NCBI RefSeq assembly: GCF_000982825.1
Contig: NZ_CP011047.1
Coordinates: forward strand, 3,968,001 to 4,032,000
Direction: 5' to 3'
DNA length: 64,000 nucleotides
From: Cronobacter sakazakii
Lineage (GTDB): Bacteria > Pseudomonadota > Gammaproteobacteria > Enterobacterales > Enterobacteriaceae
Below are positions 53,994 through 63,779 of the stretch, one piece after another. The notes beneath the pieces were generated by a model. The model did no database searches and was not told where the DNA came from. It saw nothing but the letters and a program-made list of their open reading frames with translations. The position numbers were made by a program, and so were the translations under genes. Position 1 is the stretch's first letter, and every line of letters begins with the position of its first letter.

Positions 53994-54746
53994 ATGGCTG
54001 TTACTAAGCTGGTTCTGGTTCGTCACGGCGAAAGCCAGTGGAACAACGAAAACCGCTTTACCGGTTGGTACGACGTTGACCTGTCTGAGAAAGGCGTCAG
54101 CGAAGCGAAAGCCGCGGGCAAGCTGCTGAAAGACGAAGGCTACAGCTTTGACTTTGCTTATACCTCCGTGCTGAAACGTGCCATCCACACGCTGTGGAAC
54201 ATCCTGGACGGGCTGGATCAGGCCTGGCTGCCGGTTGAAAAATCCTGGAAACTGAACGAGCGTCACTATGGCGCGCTGCAGGGTCTGAACAAAGCTGAAA
54301 CCGCTGAAAAATACGGTGACGAGCAGGTGAAACAGTGGCGTCGCGGCTTCGCGGTGACTCCGCCGGCGCTGACCAAAGATGACGAGCGCTACCCGGGCCA
54401 CGATCCGCGTTATGCGAAACTGAGCGAGCAGGAGCTGCCGCTGACTGAGAGCCTGGCACTGACCATCGATCGCGTTATCCCTTACTGGAACGAAACCATT
54501 CTGCCGCGCCTGAAAAGCGGTGAGCGCGTAATTATCGCCGCTCACGGTAACTCCCTGCGCGCGCTGGTGAAATACCTGGATAACATGAGCGAAGAAGAGA
54601 TCCTTGAGCTGAATATCCCGACCGGCGTGCCGCTGGTGTATGAGTTCGACGAAAACTTCAAACCGATTAAGCACTACTATCTGGGTAACGCTGACGAGAT
54701 CGCAGCGAAAGCGGCGGCTGTCGCAAACCAGGGTAAAGCGAAGTAA
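53994..54746 (+). CDS. gpmA: 2,3-bisphosphoglycerate-dependent phosphoglycerate mutase GpmA
   Basis: Glycolytic/gluconeogenic interconversion of 3- and 2-phosphoglycerate. 250 residues. The phospho-histidine is in [25 protein letters not shown] and [17 protein letters not shown] with the second catalytic His are present. AAGGAG lies 7 bp before the ATG. Follows galETKM as in E. coli but has its own promoter region and Fur site. Confidence 0.98.
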   Translation: MAVTKLVLVRHGESQWNNENRFTGWYDVDLSEKGVSEAKAAGKLLKDEGYSFDFAYTSVLKRAIHTLWNILDGLDQAWLPVEKSWKLNERHYGALQGLNKAETAEKYGDEQVKQWRRGFAVTPPALTKDDERYPGHDPRYAKLSEQELPLTESLALTIDRVIPYWNETILPRLKSGERVIIAAHGNSLRALVKYLDNMSEEEILELNIPTGVPLVYEFDENFKPIKHYYLGNADEIAAKAAAVANQGKAK

Positions 54747-54766
54747 TTCGCAACCGTAAGCGGTGC

Positions 54767-54796
54767 AAAAGGCGTGGTGAAGACCACGCCTTTTTT
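54767..54796 (+). terminator. Intrinsic terminator after gpmA
   Basis: AAAAGGCGTGGT-GAAG-ACCACGCCTTTTTT, 20 bp after the stop. Confidence 0.94.
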
Positions 54797-54844
54797 ATTG
54801 GGGCGTGATAGCGGGTTAGCATGGCGAGTGCGTGAGACAGATAT

Positions 54845-55079
54845 GGCGGGTGCGCTGCGCTTACCCGCCCTACAGTATATGGCGTTTCGCGTGGCATGGC
54901 GGGTGCGCTGCGCTTACCCGCCCTACGGCATACGGCATTTCACGTGGCATGGCGGGTGCGCTGCGCTTACCCGCCCTACGGCATACAGCATTTCACGTGG
55001 CATGGCGGGTGCGCTATGCTTACCCGCCCTACTACGGTGCGAGAGGTAGGTAGGGTGGGTAAGCGTTAGCGCACCCGCC
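54845..55079. repeat. GTAGGG palindromic repeats in exact 53-bp tandem array between gpmA and aroG
   Basis: Four copies in inverted orientation (GGCGGGTGCGCTGCG / CTTACCCGCCCTAC) start at 54845, 54898, 54951 and 55004, exactly 53 bp apart, with near-identical 24-bp spacers ending CGTGGCAT. A fifth copy in the opposite orientation is at 55050-55079. It fills the gap between the gpmA terminator and aroG; no gene is seen. Confidence 0.92.
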
Positions 55080-55088
55080 AACACGAAT

Positions 55089-56141
55089 TTAACCGCGACG
55101 CGCTTTCACGGCCTCGGCAAGCTGATGCAGGATGGCGTCGGTATCTTCCCAGCCGATGCAGGCGTCGGTCACGCTCTTGCCATACACCAGCGGCTCACCG
55201 CTCTCAAGGCTCTGATTGCCTTCCACCAGATGGCTTTCAATCATCACGCCCATGATGGCGCTTTCGCCACCAGCGATTTGCGCGCAGACATCCGCGCCGA
55301 CCTCCATCTGCTTTTTAAACTGCTTGCTGGAGTTAGCATGGCTGAAATCGATCATCACCTGCGGCTTCAGGCCCGCTTTCTCAAGACCGGTTTTCACCTC
55401 AGCAACGTGCGCCGCGCTGTAGTTCGGCGTTTTACCGCCGCGCAGGATGATATGGCAATCGCTGTTACCGCTGGTGTTAACGATAGCCGAGTGGCCCCAC
55501 TTGGTGACAGACAGGAAACAGTGCGGCGCGCTGGCGGCGTTGATGGCGTCAATTGCCACTTTGATGGTGCCGTCGGTGCCGTTTTTAAAACCAACCGGAC
55601 AGGAAAGCCCCGACGCCAGCTCGCGATGCACCTGGGATTCGGTGGTACGTGCGCCGATAGCACCCCAGCTCATTAAATCCGCCAGATACTGTGGCGTAAT
55701 CATATCCAGGAACTCGCCCGCCGCCGGCAGGCCGGTGTCATTGATATCCAGCAGCAATTTACGCGCAATCTTCAGCCCATCGTTAATCTGAAAACTGTTA
55801 TCCATATGCGGATCGTTGATAAGCCCCTTCCAGCCCACCGTGGTGCGCGGCTTCTCAAAATAGACGCGCATAACGATTTCCAGCTCATTCTTTAACGCCT
55901 TACGCAGCGGCAGCAGACGCGAGGCGTACTCCTTCGCCGCCATCGGATCGTGGATAGAACACGGGCCAATCACCACCAGCAGACGATCGTCGCCGCCATG
56001 TAGAATCTGATGAATCGCCTGGCGCGCCGCAGAAACCGTCTCGGCAGCCTTTTCAGTAGCGGGAAATTTTTCCAGGAGTGCGACAGGTGGGAGTAACTCG
56101 TTGATGCCATTAATGCGTAAATCGTCGTTCTGATAAGTCAT
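55089..56141 (-). CDS. aroG: DAHP synthase, phenylalanine-sensitive (AroG)
   Basis: First committed step of aromatic amino acid synthesis: phosphoenolpyruvate plus erythrose 4-phosphate to DAHP. 350 residues from MTYQNDDLRINGINELLPP. It closely follows E. coli AroG (LLVVIGPCSIHDP, RVYFEKPRTTVGWKGLINDP, HCFLSVTKWGHSAIV, CIGWEDTDAIL), supporting the Phe-sensitive isozyme over AroF/AroH. A longer frame upstream runs through the promoter and is rejected. TyrR box 70 bp upstream. Confidence 0.96.
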   Translation of the reverse strand: MTYQNDDLRINGINELLPPVALLEKFPATEKAAETVSAARQAIHQILHGGDDRLLVVIGPCSIHDPMAAKEYASRLLPLRKALKNELEIVMRVYFEKPRTTVGWKGLINDPHMDNSFQINDGLKIARKLLLDINDTGLPAAGEFLDMITPQYLADLMSWGAIGARTTESQVHRELASGLSCPVGFKNGTDGTIKVAIDAINAASAPHCFLSVTKWGHSAIVNTSGNSDCHIILRGGKTPNYSAAHVAEVKTGLEKAGLKPQVMIDFSHANSSKQFKKQMEVGADVCAQIAGGESAIMGVMIESHLVEGNQSLESGEPLVYGKSVTDACIGWEDTDAILHQLAEAVKARRG

Positions 56142-56465
56142 GATGGTTCCAGGAGGCCCTGCAGTTTTGTGGGAAAGCAATCCCCTCAATCTATCTTGTC
56201 GCGCCAGTAGTGTAAACACGCATTTACACTTCGCACGGAAAATTCCTGGAAGTTAACTTAAAAACGCCAGAAAGTAGCGTAAAGAGAGATCGAGTCTACA
56301 CTTTTTATTTGTTAGCACTCTGTTTTATACATTTTACAGAATCACCTGCTGCCTTTTGGCGATGGTGTGGTTTATTCGACCGCAACACACGCGCTGATCA
56401 ACTTTTTCACAGTGCACTGTTGGAAGAAGTTATCCAGCAATAACGACCAGAACAGGAGCATGACT
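56142..56465. other. Divergent regulatory region aroG/ybgS
   Basis: No gene seen. It contains the TyrR box near the aroG side and an AT-rich stretch (56285-56345) that probably holds the ybgS promoter, then AGGAG before the ybgS start. Confidence 0.6.
56211..56228 (-). promoter_or_regulatory. TyrR box upstream of aroG
   Basis: TGTAAACACGCATTTACA is a perfect TGTAAA-N6-TTTACA strong TyrR box, placed as in the E. coli aroG promoter where TyrR with phenylalanine represses. Confidence 0.93.
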
Positions 56466-56858
56466 ATGAAACTTAATAAACTGACTTCACTCTTTCTGAC
56501 CGCCACTCTGACTCTGGCCAGCGGCGCGGCGCTTGCCGCCGATTCCGGCTCATCCACTGGCGGTAGCGACACCGGCTCTGCAAACGCCGCCGCTAACGCA
56601 GGCCAGGTAGCGCCGGACGCTAAACAGAATGTCGCTCCGAACGGCGTGGATAACAACAATATCAACACTTCCGGCACTAACTCCGCAAACAGCGGCGTGA
56701 ATACCGGCACCGGTACCGCCACGGGTACCTCCTCCGGCACCGCGAACAGCACCAGCGGCGAAATGGGAGCTACCGGCAACAGCACGTCCGGTTCTACCGG
56801 CAGCGTACAGTGTACTGGCGATGCCTGCCCGAGCACGTCCGGCAGCACCTCCCAGTAA
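56466..56858 (+). CDS. ybgS: YbgS-like secreted low-complexity protein
   Basis: Exported protein of 130 residues of unknown function. Signal peptide [20 protein letters not shown] to ALA|AD, then [25 protein letters not shown] as in E. coli YbgS. The remaining part is a Ser/Thr/Gly/Asn-rich stretch ([18 protein letters not shown]) ending with a Cys pair [10 protein letters not shown], much unlike the E. coli tail. The ATG at 56466 is seven bases after AGGAG and preferred to an ATG six bases earlier. Synteny (aroG-ybgS-zitB) supports the name. Confidence 0.88.
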   Translation: MKLNKLTSLFLTATLTLASGAALAADSGSSTGGSDTGSANAAANAGQVAPDAKQNVAPNGVDNNNINTSGTNSANSGVNTGTGTATGTSSGTANSTSGEMGATGNSTSGSTGSVQCTGDACPSTSGSTSQ

Positions 56859-56880
56859 TCGCATTTAATGCCTGAATACA

Positions 56881-56909
56881 AAAGGAGAGCTTCGGCTCTC
56901 CTTTATTTT
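56881..56909 (+). terminator. Intrinsic terminator after ybgS
   Basis: AAAGGAGAGC-TTCG-GCTCTCCTTT followed by ATTTTT; UUCG tetraloop. Confidence 0.92.
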
Positions 56910-56985
56910 TGCTATTGTGGTAGCGCGCGATGGCCGCGCAATTAACTGATATTAATAATCACAAAAATGTTGAGCGACACACGCT

Positions 56986-57954
56986 ATGGCCCATTCCCAT
57001 ACCCATTCTCATTCTCATTCACACGAGCCCCACGAGCATTCTCATAACAACTCCAACAGTAAACGCCTGCTGATTGCGTTTCTCATCACTGCCATTTTTA
57101 TGGTGCTGGAGATTGCAGGCGGCCTGCTTTCCGGCTCGCTGGCGCTGCTCGCCGACGCGGGCCATATGTTTACCGACGCCGCTGCACTGCTGGTGGCATT
57201 GATGGCGGTGCGATTCGCACGCCGCAGCCCGAACGCGCGTCACACCTTTGGATTGCTGCGTTTAACCACGCTTGCCGCGTTTGTGAACGCACTGGCGCTG
57301 CTGGTGATTACGGTGATTATCGTCTGGGAGGCTATCGCGCGTTTTATTACGCCGGAGCCTGTCGCGGGCGCGCCGATGCTCGGTATCGCCATTGCAGGGC
57401 TGGTAGCGAACCTGCTTTCATTCTGGATTTTGCATCGCGGCAGCGATGAAAAGAACATGAACGTGCGCGCGGCAGCGTTGCATGTGCTGGGCGATCTGCT
57501 GGGCTCCGTCGGCGCGATTGTGGCGGCGGTGGTTATTCTCTGGACAGGCTGGACGCCAATCGACCCGATTCTTTCTATTCTGGTATCGTGCCTGGTGTTG
57601 CGCAGCGCCTGGCGACTGCTTCAGGAGAGCATGAATGAATTGCTGGAAGGCGCGCCCCGCGCGGTGGATGTCGATCAACTGCGTCGCAGACTGGTACGTG
57701 AAATTCCGGAGGCGCGCGACGTACATCATGTGCACCTGTGGCTGGTAGGGGAAAAACCGGTGATGACGCTGCATGTACAGGTGATCCCGCCGCACGATCA
57801 TGACGCCCTGATGGCGAGCATTCATGACTATCTGCGACACCACTACCAGATAGCCCATGCGACGGTACAGCTTGAGTATCAGTCATGCAGCGTTAAAGAC
57901 TGTGATTTAAATGCCGGGGACGCGACACCACACGCCCACGGCCATTCGCATTAA
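56986..57954 (+). CDS. zitB: Zinc/cation efflux transporter ZitB (CDF family)
   Basis: Zn(II)/proton antiporter in the inner membrane. 322 residues. His-rich cytosolic N-terminus ([20 protein letters not shown]), six membrane helices, the transport-site motifs [10 protein letters not shown] in helix 2 and HVLGDLLGS in helix 5, and a C-terminal cytosolic metal-binding domain from about residue 210, ending HAHGHSH. Its stop overlaps that of pnuC by 4 bp, tail to tail. Confidence 0.96.
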   Translation: MAHSHTHSHSHSHEPHEHSHNNSNSKRLLIAFLITAIFMVLEIAGGLLSGSLALLADAGHMFTDAAALLVALMAVRFARRSPNARHTFGLLRLTTLAAFVNALALLVITVIIVWEAIARFITPEPVAGAPMLGIAIAGLVANLLSFWILHRGSDEKNMNVRAAALHVLGDLLGSVGAIVAAVVILWTGWTPIDPILSILVSCLVLRSAWRLLQESMNELLEGAPRAVDVDQLRRRLVREIPEARDVHHVHLWLVGEKPVMTLHVQVIPPHDHDALMASIHDYLRHHYQIAHATVQLEYQSCSVKDCDLNAGDATPHAHGHSH

Positions 57955-58670
57955 TGAGACAGCGCGCGCGAGCCCCGCTCGTGCGCCGCTTTGATCCACA
58001 TCCGGCTGCCGTTAAGCGCAATAAACGTCAGGATCAGATACTCCAGCGACATCGCATAAACGCCCTGGCGCGCGAAAATCACCACGCTAATGACGTTAAT
58101 GATGACCCACAGCAGCCAGTTTTCGACATATTTACGGGTCATCAGGATCATCGCCACTACGGACAGAACCGTCATACAGGAATCCCAGAACGGGAAGGCG
58201 TCCGGCTGAAGCTGCGGCATAGCCACGTTAAGCCCAAGTGCCTGCATGACCTGAACCGCGATACGCGTCAGAAACGCAAATACCGGGTCAATCCAGACCG
58301 TCATCAGACCAATCGCCACCACACAAACCGCCAGCCAGCCAAACGCTTTCGGGCGTGGCAGCCAGCGAATATGCAACGCCGCCTGGTTGTCGCTGCTCTG
58401 GCGCGACCACGCGTACCAGCCGTAAATATTCGCCACAAAGAAAAAGACCTGTAGCAGCAGACTCGCATAGAGCTGGATCTGGAAGAAAATAATCGCAAAC
58501 AGCGTGACGTTAATTAAACCGAACACATAGTTAACGATTTTCTCAAGGCTCGCCAGCCAGATGCACAGCAGGCCCGCGAGCGTGCCGATGGCTTCAATCC
58601 ATGATAATGAGTATCCGCCTTCGCCGAGCGGAATATGTACCAGAATGTTTTGTACGCTAAAAAAATCCAT
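57951..58670 (-). CDS. pnuC: Nicotinamide riboside transporter PnuC
   Basis: Inner-membrane facilitator for nicotinamide riboside uptake in NAD salvage. 239 residues, about seven helices, with the family motifs GVWYGYW-type [14 protein letters not shown] and the C-terminal [19 protein letters not shown]. 21 bp downstream of nadA in the same direction, so co-transcribed under NadR. Confidence 0.95.
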   Translation of the reverse strand: MDFFSVQNILVHIPLGEGGYSLSWIEAIGTLAGLLCIWLASLEKIVNYVFGLINVTLFAIIFFQIQLYASLLLQVFFFVANIYGWYAWSRQSSDNQAALHIRWLPRPKAFGWLAVCVVAIGLMTVWIDPVFAFLTRIAVQVMQALGLNVAMPQLQPDAFPFWDSCMTVLSVVAMILMTRKYVENWLLWVIINVISVVIFARQGVYAMSLEYLILTFIALNGSRMWIKAAHERGSRALSH

Positions 58671-58691
58671 ATCTCCCCGAAGCGTAAATTC

Positions 58692-59753
58692 TTACGCGTT
58701 TCCTTTAACCGAAAGACGAAGTGTAGCCGCAAAATCCAGCATGCGGTTAAGCGGCGTTAACGCGGCTTCTCGCAGGCGGGCGTCAACATGAATCTCATGA
58801 GCCGTACCGCCATGCTCGAGCGCATCAGCGATGGCCTGAAGGCCATTCATCGCCATCCACGGACAGTGCGCGCAGCTACGGCAGGTCGCGCCCTCACCGG
58901 CGGTCGGTGCTTCAAGCAGCGTTTTTTCCGGACACGCCTGCTGCATTTTGTAAAAAATGCCGCGATCGGTCGCCACAATCAGCTGCGGATGCGGCAGCGT
59001 TTTCGCGGCGTTAATCAACTGACTGGTGGAGCCTACGGCATCAGCCATATCGACAATCGCCTGCGGCGACTCCGGGTGTACCAGCACGGCGGCATCAGGA
59101 TAAAGCGCTTTCATACGCGCCAGCGCCTGCGTCTTAAACTCATCATGCACGATGCAGGCGCCCTGCCAGCAGAGCACATCGGCACCCGTCTGTTTCTGAA
59201 CATAACGCCCCAGATGCCGGTCCGGCGCCCAGATAATTTTCTCGCCGAGACTATCAAGATGTTCAATCAGCTCTACGGCGATGCTGGAGGTCACGACCCA
59301 GTCGGCGCGGGCTTTCACCGCCGCCGAGGTATTGGCGTAAACCACGACGGTGCGATCCGGATGGCTGTCGCAAAACGCAGCGAATTCCTCTTCCGGGCAC
59401 CCGAGATCCAGCGAGCACTCCGCCTGTAGCGTCGGCATCAGAATGGTTTTTTCAGGGCTTAAGATTTTGGCGGTTTCACCCATAAAGCGCACGCCAGCGA
59501 CCAGCAACGTAGTGGCAGGGTGATTCGCGCCGAAACGCGCCATCTCCAGTGAATCAGAAATACAGCCGCCCGTCTCTTCGGCCAGCGCCTGAATTTCCGG
59601 GTCGGTGTAGTAGTGCGCCACCATGACCGCGTTGCGCTCCTTAAGGAGACGCTTAATTTTTTCGCGGTAAATGGCTTTCTCATCCGCACTCAGCGGCACG
59701 GGCTTTGGCGGGAACGGATAAATTGCGGCCTCGGGATCGAACATTACACTCAT
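58692..59753 (-). CDS. nadA: Quinolinate synthase NadA (4Fe-4S)
   Basis: Condenses iminoaspartate and dihydroxyacetone phosphate to quinolinate for NAD synthesis. 353 residues from [18 protein letters not shown]. Cluster ligands are the Cys in AECSLDLGC, in [14 protein letters not shown], and in [15 protein letters not shown]; the substrate segments [15 protein letters not shown] and [13 protein letters not shown] are conserved. Three extra N-terminal residues in frame are ignored to match E. coli. Confidence 0.97.
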   Translation of the reverse strand: MSVMFDPEAAIYPFPPKPVPLSADEKAIYREKIKRLLKERNAVMVAHYYTDPEIQALAEETGGCISDSLEMARFGANHPATTLLVAGVRFMGETAKILSPEKTILMPTLQAECSLDLGCPEEEFAAFCDSHPDRTVVVYANTSAAVKARADWVVTSSIAVELIEHLDSLGEKIIWAPDRHLGRYVQKQTGADVLCWQGACIVHDEFKTQALARMKALYPDAAVLVHPESPQAIVDMADAVGSTSQLINAAKTLPHPQLIVATDRGIFYKMQQACPEKTLLEAPTAGEGATCRSCAHCPWMAMNGLQAIADALEHGGTAHEIHVDARLREAALTPLNRMLDFAATLRLSVKGNA

Positions 59754-59827
59754 TTGCACCATCTCGTTTTTTGCACTTAACTAAAGCCGCTTAACCGAGC
59801 CGTTGAAAGCCACCTGGCAGCTTCATT

Positions 59828-59845
59828 TGTTTTATATGCTAAACA
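59828..59845 (-). promoter_or_regulatory. NadR operator upstream of nadA
   Basis: TGTTTTATATGCTAAACA fits the NadR consensus TGTTTA-N6-TAAACA with one mismatch, 75 bp before the nadA start. Confidence 0.85.
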
Positions 59846-59978
59846 AGATAGCGGATTGCACGGCAAAAGTCACAGGAAAAGGTGGCATGGGGTGCGCGTG
59901 GCGCATCATCGGATGAAAGAGATGAGCAAGCGTATGGCGGGAAGCATTTTGCAGCGTGCGGATGAGGTTACGTCTGAA

Positions 59979-60031
59979 AAGCAAAAAGGCGCCTTTAGGG
60001 CGCCTTTTTACACTGGTGGGTCGTGCAGGAT
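59979..60031 (-). repeat. Extra copy of tRNA-Lys 3' end plus terminator
   Basis: A 53-bp segment identical to 60140-60192. It holds a terminator hairpin (AAAAAGGCGCC / GGCGCCTTTTT, 59983-60009) and the last about 20 bases of a tRNA-Lys gene with its CCA end (60014-60031). The rest of that tRNA is missing and 108 bp of unrelated sequence separates the copies. Confidence 0.85.
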
Positions 60032-60143
60032 GACTCGCTTCGCTCGCCCTTCGGGCCATTGCCGCAAGCGGCTCCGTTGCCTCGCCATAAATGGCTCGGC
60101 CCGAACCTGTGCAGGTTCGAATCTTTCTTACGTCCAGATAAGC

Positions 60144-60170
60144 AAAAAGGCGCCTTTAGGGCGCCTTTTT
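60144..60170 (-). terminator. Terminator of the tRNA-Lys/Val operon
   Basis: AAAAAGGCGCC pairs with GGCGCCTTTTT around TTTAG, 4 bp beyond the CCA end of the last tRNA. Confidence 0.9.
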
Positions 60171-60174
60171 ACAC

Positions 60175-60250
60175 TGGTGGGTCGTGCAGGATTCGAACCT
60201 GCGACCAATTGATTAAAAGTCAACTGCTCTACCAACTGAGCTAACGACCC
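60175..60250 (-). tRNA. tRNA-Lys (TTT)
   Basis: 76 nt with encoded CCA. On the minus strand it starts GGGTCGTTAGCTCAGTTGG, has anticodon loop ACTTTTAA (anticodon TTT), T-arm GGTTCGAATCC and acceptor end CGACCCACCA. Last of the five-gene tRNA operon. Confidence 0.97.
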
Positions 60251-60346
60251 TTTCGGGAACTGCTTCTTTCAGAGGGAGGTAGTGGAAGATGTTTGCTGCT
60301 TTGCAGCATTATCCTTCACACCTGTCTTTAACACCCACGCTTTGAG

Positions 60347-60422
60347 TGGTGGGTCGTGCAGGATTCGAACCTGCGACCAATTGATTAAAAGTCAACTGCT
60401 CTACCAACTGAGCTAACGACCC
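60347..60422 (-). tRNA. tRNA-Lys (TTT)
   Basis: Identical 76-nt tRNA-Lys with anticodon TTT and encoded CCA. Confidence 0.97.
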
Positions 60423-60500
60423 ATTCGGGTGTTATCTGAAAGATTTACTGCTTTACCAACAAAAGCGTTGGTTGTCCGCGCATGATTTCACATGAAGCGT

Positions 60501-60576
60501 TGGTGGGTCGTGCAGGATTCGAACCTGCGACCAATTGATTAAAAGTCAACTGCTCTACCAACTGAGCTAACGACCC
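60501..60576 (-). tRNA. tRNA-Lys (TTT)
   Basis: Identical 76-nt tRNA-Lys with anticodon TTT; 3 bp downstream of the tRNA-Val gene in transcription order. Confidence 0.97.
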
Positions 60577-60579
60577 GAG

Positions 60580-60655
60580 TGGTGGGTGATGACGGGATCG
60601 AACCGCCGACCCCCTCCTTGTAAGGGAGGTGCTCTCCCAGCTGAGCTAATCACCC
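60580..60655 (-). tRNA. tRNA-Val (TAC)
   Basis: 76 nt with CCA. Minus strand starts GGGTGATTAGCTCAGCTGG, anticodon loop CTTACAA (anticodon TAC), T-arm GGTTCGATCCC, acceptor end TCACCCACCA. Confidence 0.97.
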
Positions 60656-60762
60656 GATACTACGCTGGTTTACTGCGTGTGGTCAGTCGTGGAGGGGATA
60701 ACACTAACGAAGCGTTGCAACGTTGCCTTCACGATATCGCTCATTTAAACCACCTGAGCGAG

Positions 60763-60838
60763 TGGTGGGTCGTGCAGGATTCGAACCTGCGACCAATTGA
60801 TTAAAAGTCAACTGCTCTACCAACTGAGCTAACGACCC
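60763..60838 (-). tRNA. tRNA-Lys (TTT)
   Basis: First gene of the operon in transcription order (Lys-Val-Lys-Lys-Lys); same sequence as the other tRNA-Lys copies. Corresponds to the E. coli lysT-valT-lysW region, shortened here. Confidence 0.97.
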
Positions 60839-61003
60839 ACATTTTTTGCCACCGCGGGTTTGTTTCGTATCCCGTGGCAACGGCGGCATATATTACTGAT
60901 TTAAGATTCTGACGCAACAAAAATTTCGAGGCAGATCACTTAACTGCTTACGTTTCATGCGGCAAGACCAGAAATAATACGGTATCTGGTCAAGCCGCAT
61001 GCA

Positions 61004-61801
61004 TTACATCGCATTCAGGCGTTTTTGCGCCTGTTTTGCACCGTCGGTGCCAGGGTATTTGGAGATAACCTGCTGATAAACGGCCTTCGCTTTCGCGGTG
61101 TCGCCTTTATCCTGCATGATTACGCCGACCTTATACATCGCATCCGCCGCTTTCGGTGATTTAGGATAGTTCTTCACCACCGAGGCAAAGTAATACGCCG
61201 CGTCATCCTTCTTACCTTTGTTGTAATTCAGTTGGCCGAGCCAGTAATGGGCGTTCGGCTGGTAAGTGGAATCCGGGTATTGCTTTATGAAATTGGAAAA
61301 CGCGGTGATGGCTTCATCCTGACGGGATTTATCCTGCACCAGCGCGATAGCTGCGTTGTAATCGGTATTGGCATCCCCGCTTTGCGTCGGCGCGCTGGCT
61401 GTGGGCGCGGAGGCATTCGCATCCGGTGTGGCTTGCGCCGCGCCGTTTTGCGCCTGATCGCCGCCCTGCGCTGCTGCCGCTCCGCCATTGCCATTAGTCA
61501 GACTGTCCATCTGCAGCAAAATCTGCTTTTGACGTTCCACAATCTGGTTAAGCTGATACTGATTTTCCTGAATCTGACCGCGCAGGGAATCAATATCGGA
61601 CTGGTTATCGGAGAGCTGCTGCTGAAGCTGGGTTAAAAGCTGACTGTGAGCGTTGGAAATACGCTCGAGTTGAACGACACGGTCTTCGACCGAGCCTGAG
61701 CCGACATCACTGATTGGCGCCTGGGCATTAGCGGCCCAGGGGGCCGCTACGCCAACCAGTAACGACAGACCCAACAGGTGATGTCTGAAGTTACTGATCA
61801 T
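61004..61801 (-). CDS. cpoB: Cell division coordinator CpoB (YbgF)
   Basis: Periplasmic protein that links PBP1B peptidoglycan synthesis with Tol-driven outer-membrane constriction. 265 residues: signal peptide ending near NAQA, coiled-coil trimerisation region (VEDRVVQLERISNAHSQLL, about 35-105), a Gly/Ala/Gln-rich linker, then three TPR repeats (YNAAIALVQDKSRQDEAITAF, HYWLGQLNYNKGKKDDAAYYF, YKVGVIMQDKGDTAKAKAVY). Last gene of tol-pal; 9 bp after pal. Confidence 0.97.
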   Translation of the reverse strand: MISNFRHHLLGLSLLVGVAAPWAANAQAPISDVGSGSVEDRVVQLERISNAHSQLLTQLQQQLSDNQSDIDSLRGQIQENQYQLNQIVERQKQILLQMDSLTNGNGGAAAAQGGDQAQNGAAQATPDANASAPTASAPTQSGDANTDYNAAIALVQDKSRQDEAITAFSNFIKQYPDSTYQPNAHYWLGQLNYNKGKKDDAAYYFASVVKNYPKSPKAADAMYKVGVIMQDKGDTAKAKAVYQQVISKYPGTDGAKQAQKRLNAM

Positions 61802-61810
61802 GCAATTCTC

Positions 61811-62353
<543 letters not shown>

Positions 62354-62363
62354 TTAATTATTA

Positions 62364-63656
62364 TTACAGATACGGCGACCAGGCAGGCGATTTTACCTGT
62401 CCATCAGTTGCCGGAAGACGCGCTTTGAAACGCCCATCTGTAGAAACCAGGTTCAGCACGGATCCCATCCCCTGAGAAGAGCTGTAGATAACCATAGTGC
62501 CGTTAGGTGCCAGACTTGGCGTTTCATCCAGGAACGTTGACGACAGCGTCTGTACGCCACCCGTTGCCAGATCCAGTTTAGCGATGTTCTGAGCGCCGCC
62601 ATTGGAGCTCACCATCACCATAAATTTACCGTCGGAGCTGATGTCAGCGTCCTGGTTCTGAGAGCCTTCCCAGGTCACACGCTGCGGCGCACCGCCGTTG
62701 ATATTGACTTTATACACCTGCGGACGACCAGCCTGGTCAGAGGTATAGGCCAGCGTCTGGCTGTCCGGATACCAGGTCGGCTCGGTGTTGTTACTGCGTC
62801 CGTCGGTCACCTGACGGATCTGGCCAGAGCCGATATCCATCACGTACAGGTTCAGGCTGCCGGTTTTAGAGAGTGCGAAAGCCAGTTTGCTGCCATCCGG
62901 GGAGAACGCCGGCGCACCGTTGTGGCGCGGGAACGACGCGACCTGACGCACGGCGCCGTTTGCCAGCGTCTGGATAACCAGCGCAGAACGACCGCTTTCA
63001 AAGGTCACGTAAGCAAGCTTGCTGCCATCCGGCGACCATGCCGGAGACATCAGCGGCTGCGGCGAACGGTGTACAACGAACTGGTTGTAACCATCGTAGT
63101 CAGAGACGCGCAGTTCATACGGGAACTGACCGCCGTTGGTCTGAACCACATAAGCGATACGGGTGCGGAAAGCGCCTTTGATGCCGGTCAGCTTCTCAAA
63201 CACTTCGTCGCTCGCAGTATGGCCTGCATAACGCAGCCACTGCTTGTTCACTTTGTAGGAATTCTGAGCAAGCACGGTGCCCGGCGCGCCACCGGTATCT
63301 ACCAGCTGATACGCCACGGTATAGCTGCCGTCGCCGTTCGGCGTCACCTGCCCAACCACGACCGCGTCGATACCAAGCGCAGACCAGGCCGCTGGCTGAA
63401 CTTCCTGTGCCGTCGCAGGCTGCTGCGGCAGACGAGAGCGATCGAGCGGGTTGAATTTACCGCTGTTACGCAGATCCGCCGCCACGATGCCGCCGATATC
63501 TTCAGGCGCAGCACCCGGGCCTGCCCACTTGAACGGCACCACCCCAATCGGACGCGCCGAGTCAACCCCCTGGGTTATCTCGATGCGTACTTCTGCGTGC
63601 AGCACAGCTGCCCACAGCATCAGAAAACTAAATGCTAAACGTAATGCCTGCTTCAT
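62364..63656 (-). CDS. tolB: Tol-Pal system beta-propeller protein TolB
   Basis: Periplasmic protein that binds Pal, TolA and colicins. 430 residues from [21 protein letters not shown], a signal peptide. The N-terminal domain ([25 protein letters not shown]) precedes a six-bladed propeller with SPDGSKLA repeats ([33 protein letters not shown]). ATGATG start: the second ATG (63656) has better spacing from GGGAG and matches E. coli. Confidence 0.97.
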   Translation of the reverse strand: MKQALRLAFSFLMLWAAVLHAEVRIEITQGVDSARPIGVVPFKWAGPGAAPEDIGGIVAADLRNSGKFNPLDRSRLPQQPATAQEVQPAAWSALGIDAVVVGQVTPNGDGSYTVAYQLVDTGGAPGTVLAQNSYKVNKQWLRYAGHTASDEVFEKLTGIKGAFRTRIAYVVQTNGGQFPYELRVSDYDGYNQFVVHRSPQPLMSPAWSPDGSKLAYVTFESGRSALVIQTLANGAVRQVASFPRHNGAPAFSPDGSKLAFALSKTGSLNLYVMDIGSGQIRQVTDGRSNNTEPTWYPDSQTLAYTSDQAGRPQVYKVNINGGAPQRVTWEGSQNQDADISSDGKFMVMVSSNGGAQNIAKLDLATGGVQTLSSTFLDETPSLAPNGTMVIYSSSQGMGSVLNLVSTDGRFKARLPATDGQVKSPAWSPYL

Positions 63657-63779
63657 CATATCTCCCTTATCTGGACTCAGAGCCCACGATAATTTAGCAG
63701 AATGTTAACAAACTCAAAGATAGACAACCACATCACACACCGGCTTAAACCGGACAGTGAAGCCCGGTTTTACCGGAAA

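Noticed and set aside
54845..55079. CRISPR-like pattern: 29-bp repeats with 24-bp spacers at constant period
   Set aside because: The spacers are nearly identical to each other, the repeat is the same unit found in three other intergenic regions in both orientations, and no cas genes are present.
60100..60130. Plus-strand tRNA-like T-arm (CAGGTTCGAATC)
   Set aside because: No acceptor, D-arm or anticodon arm can be built around it; treated as part of the scar between the duplicated tRNA ends.
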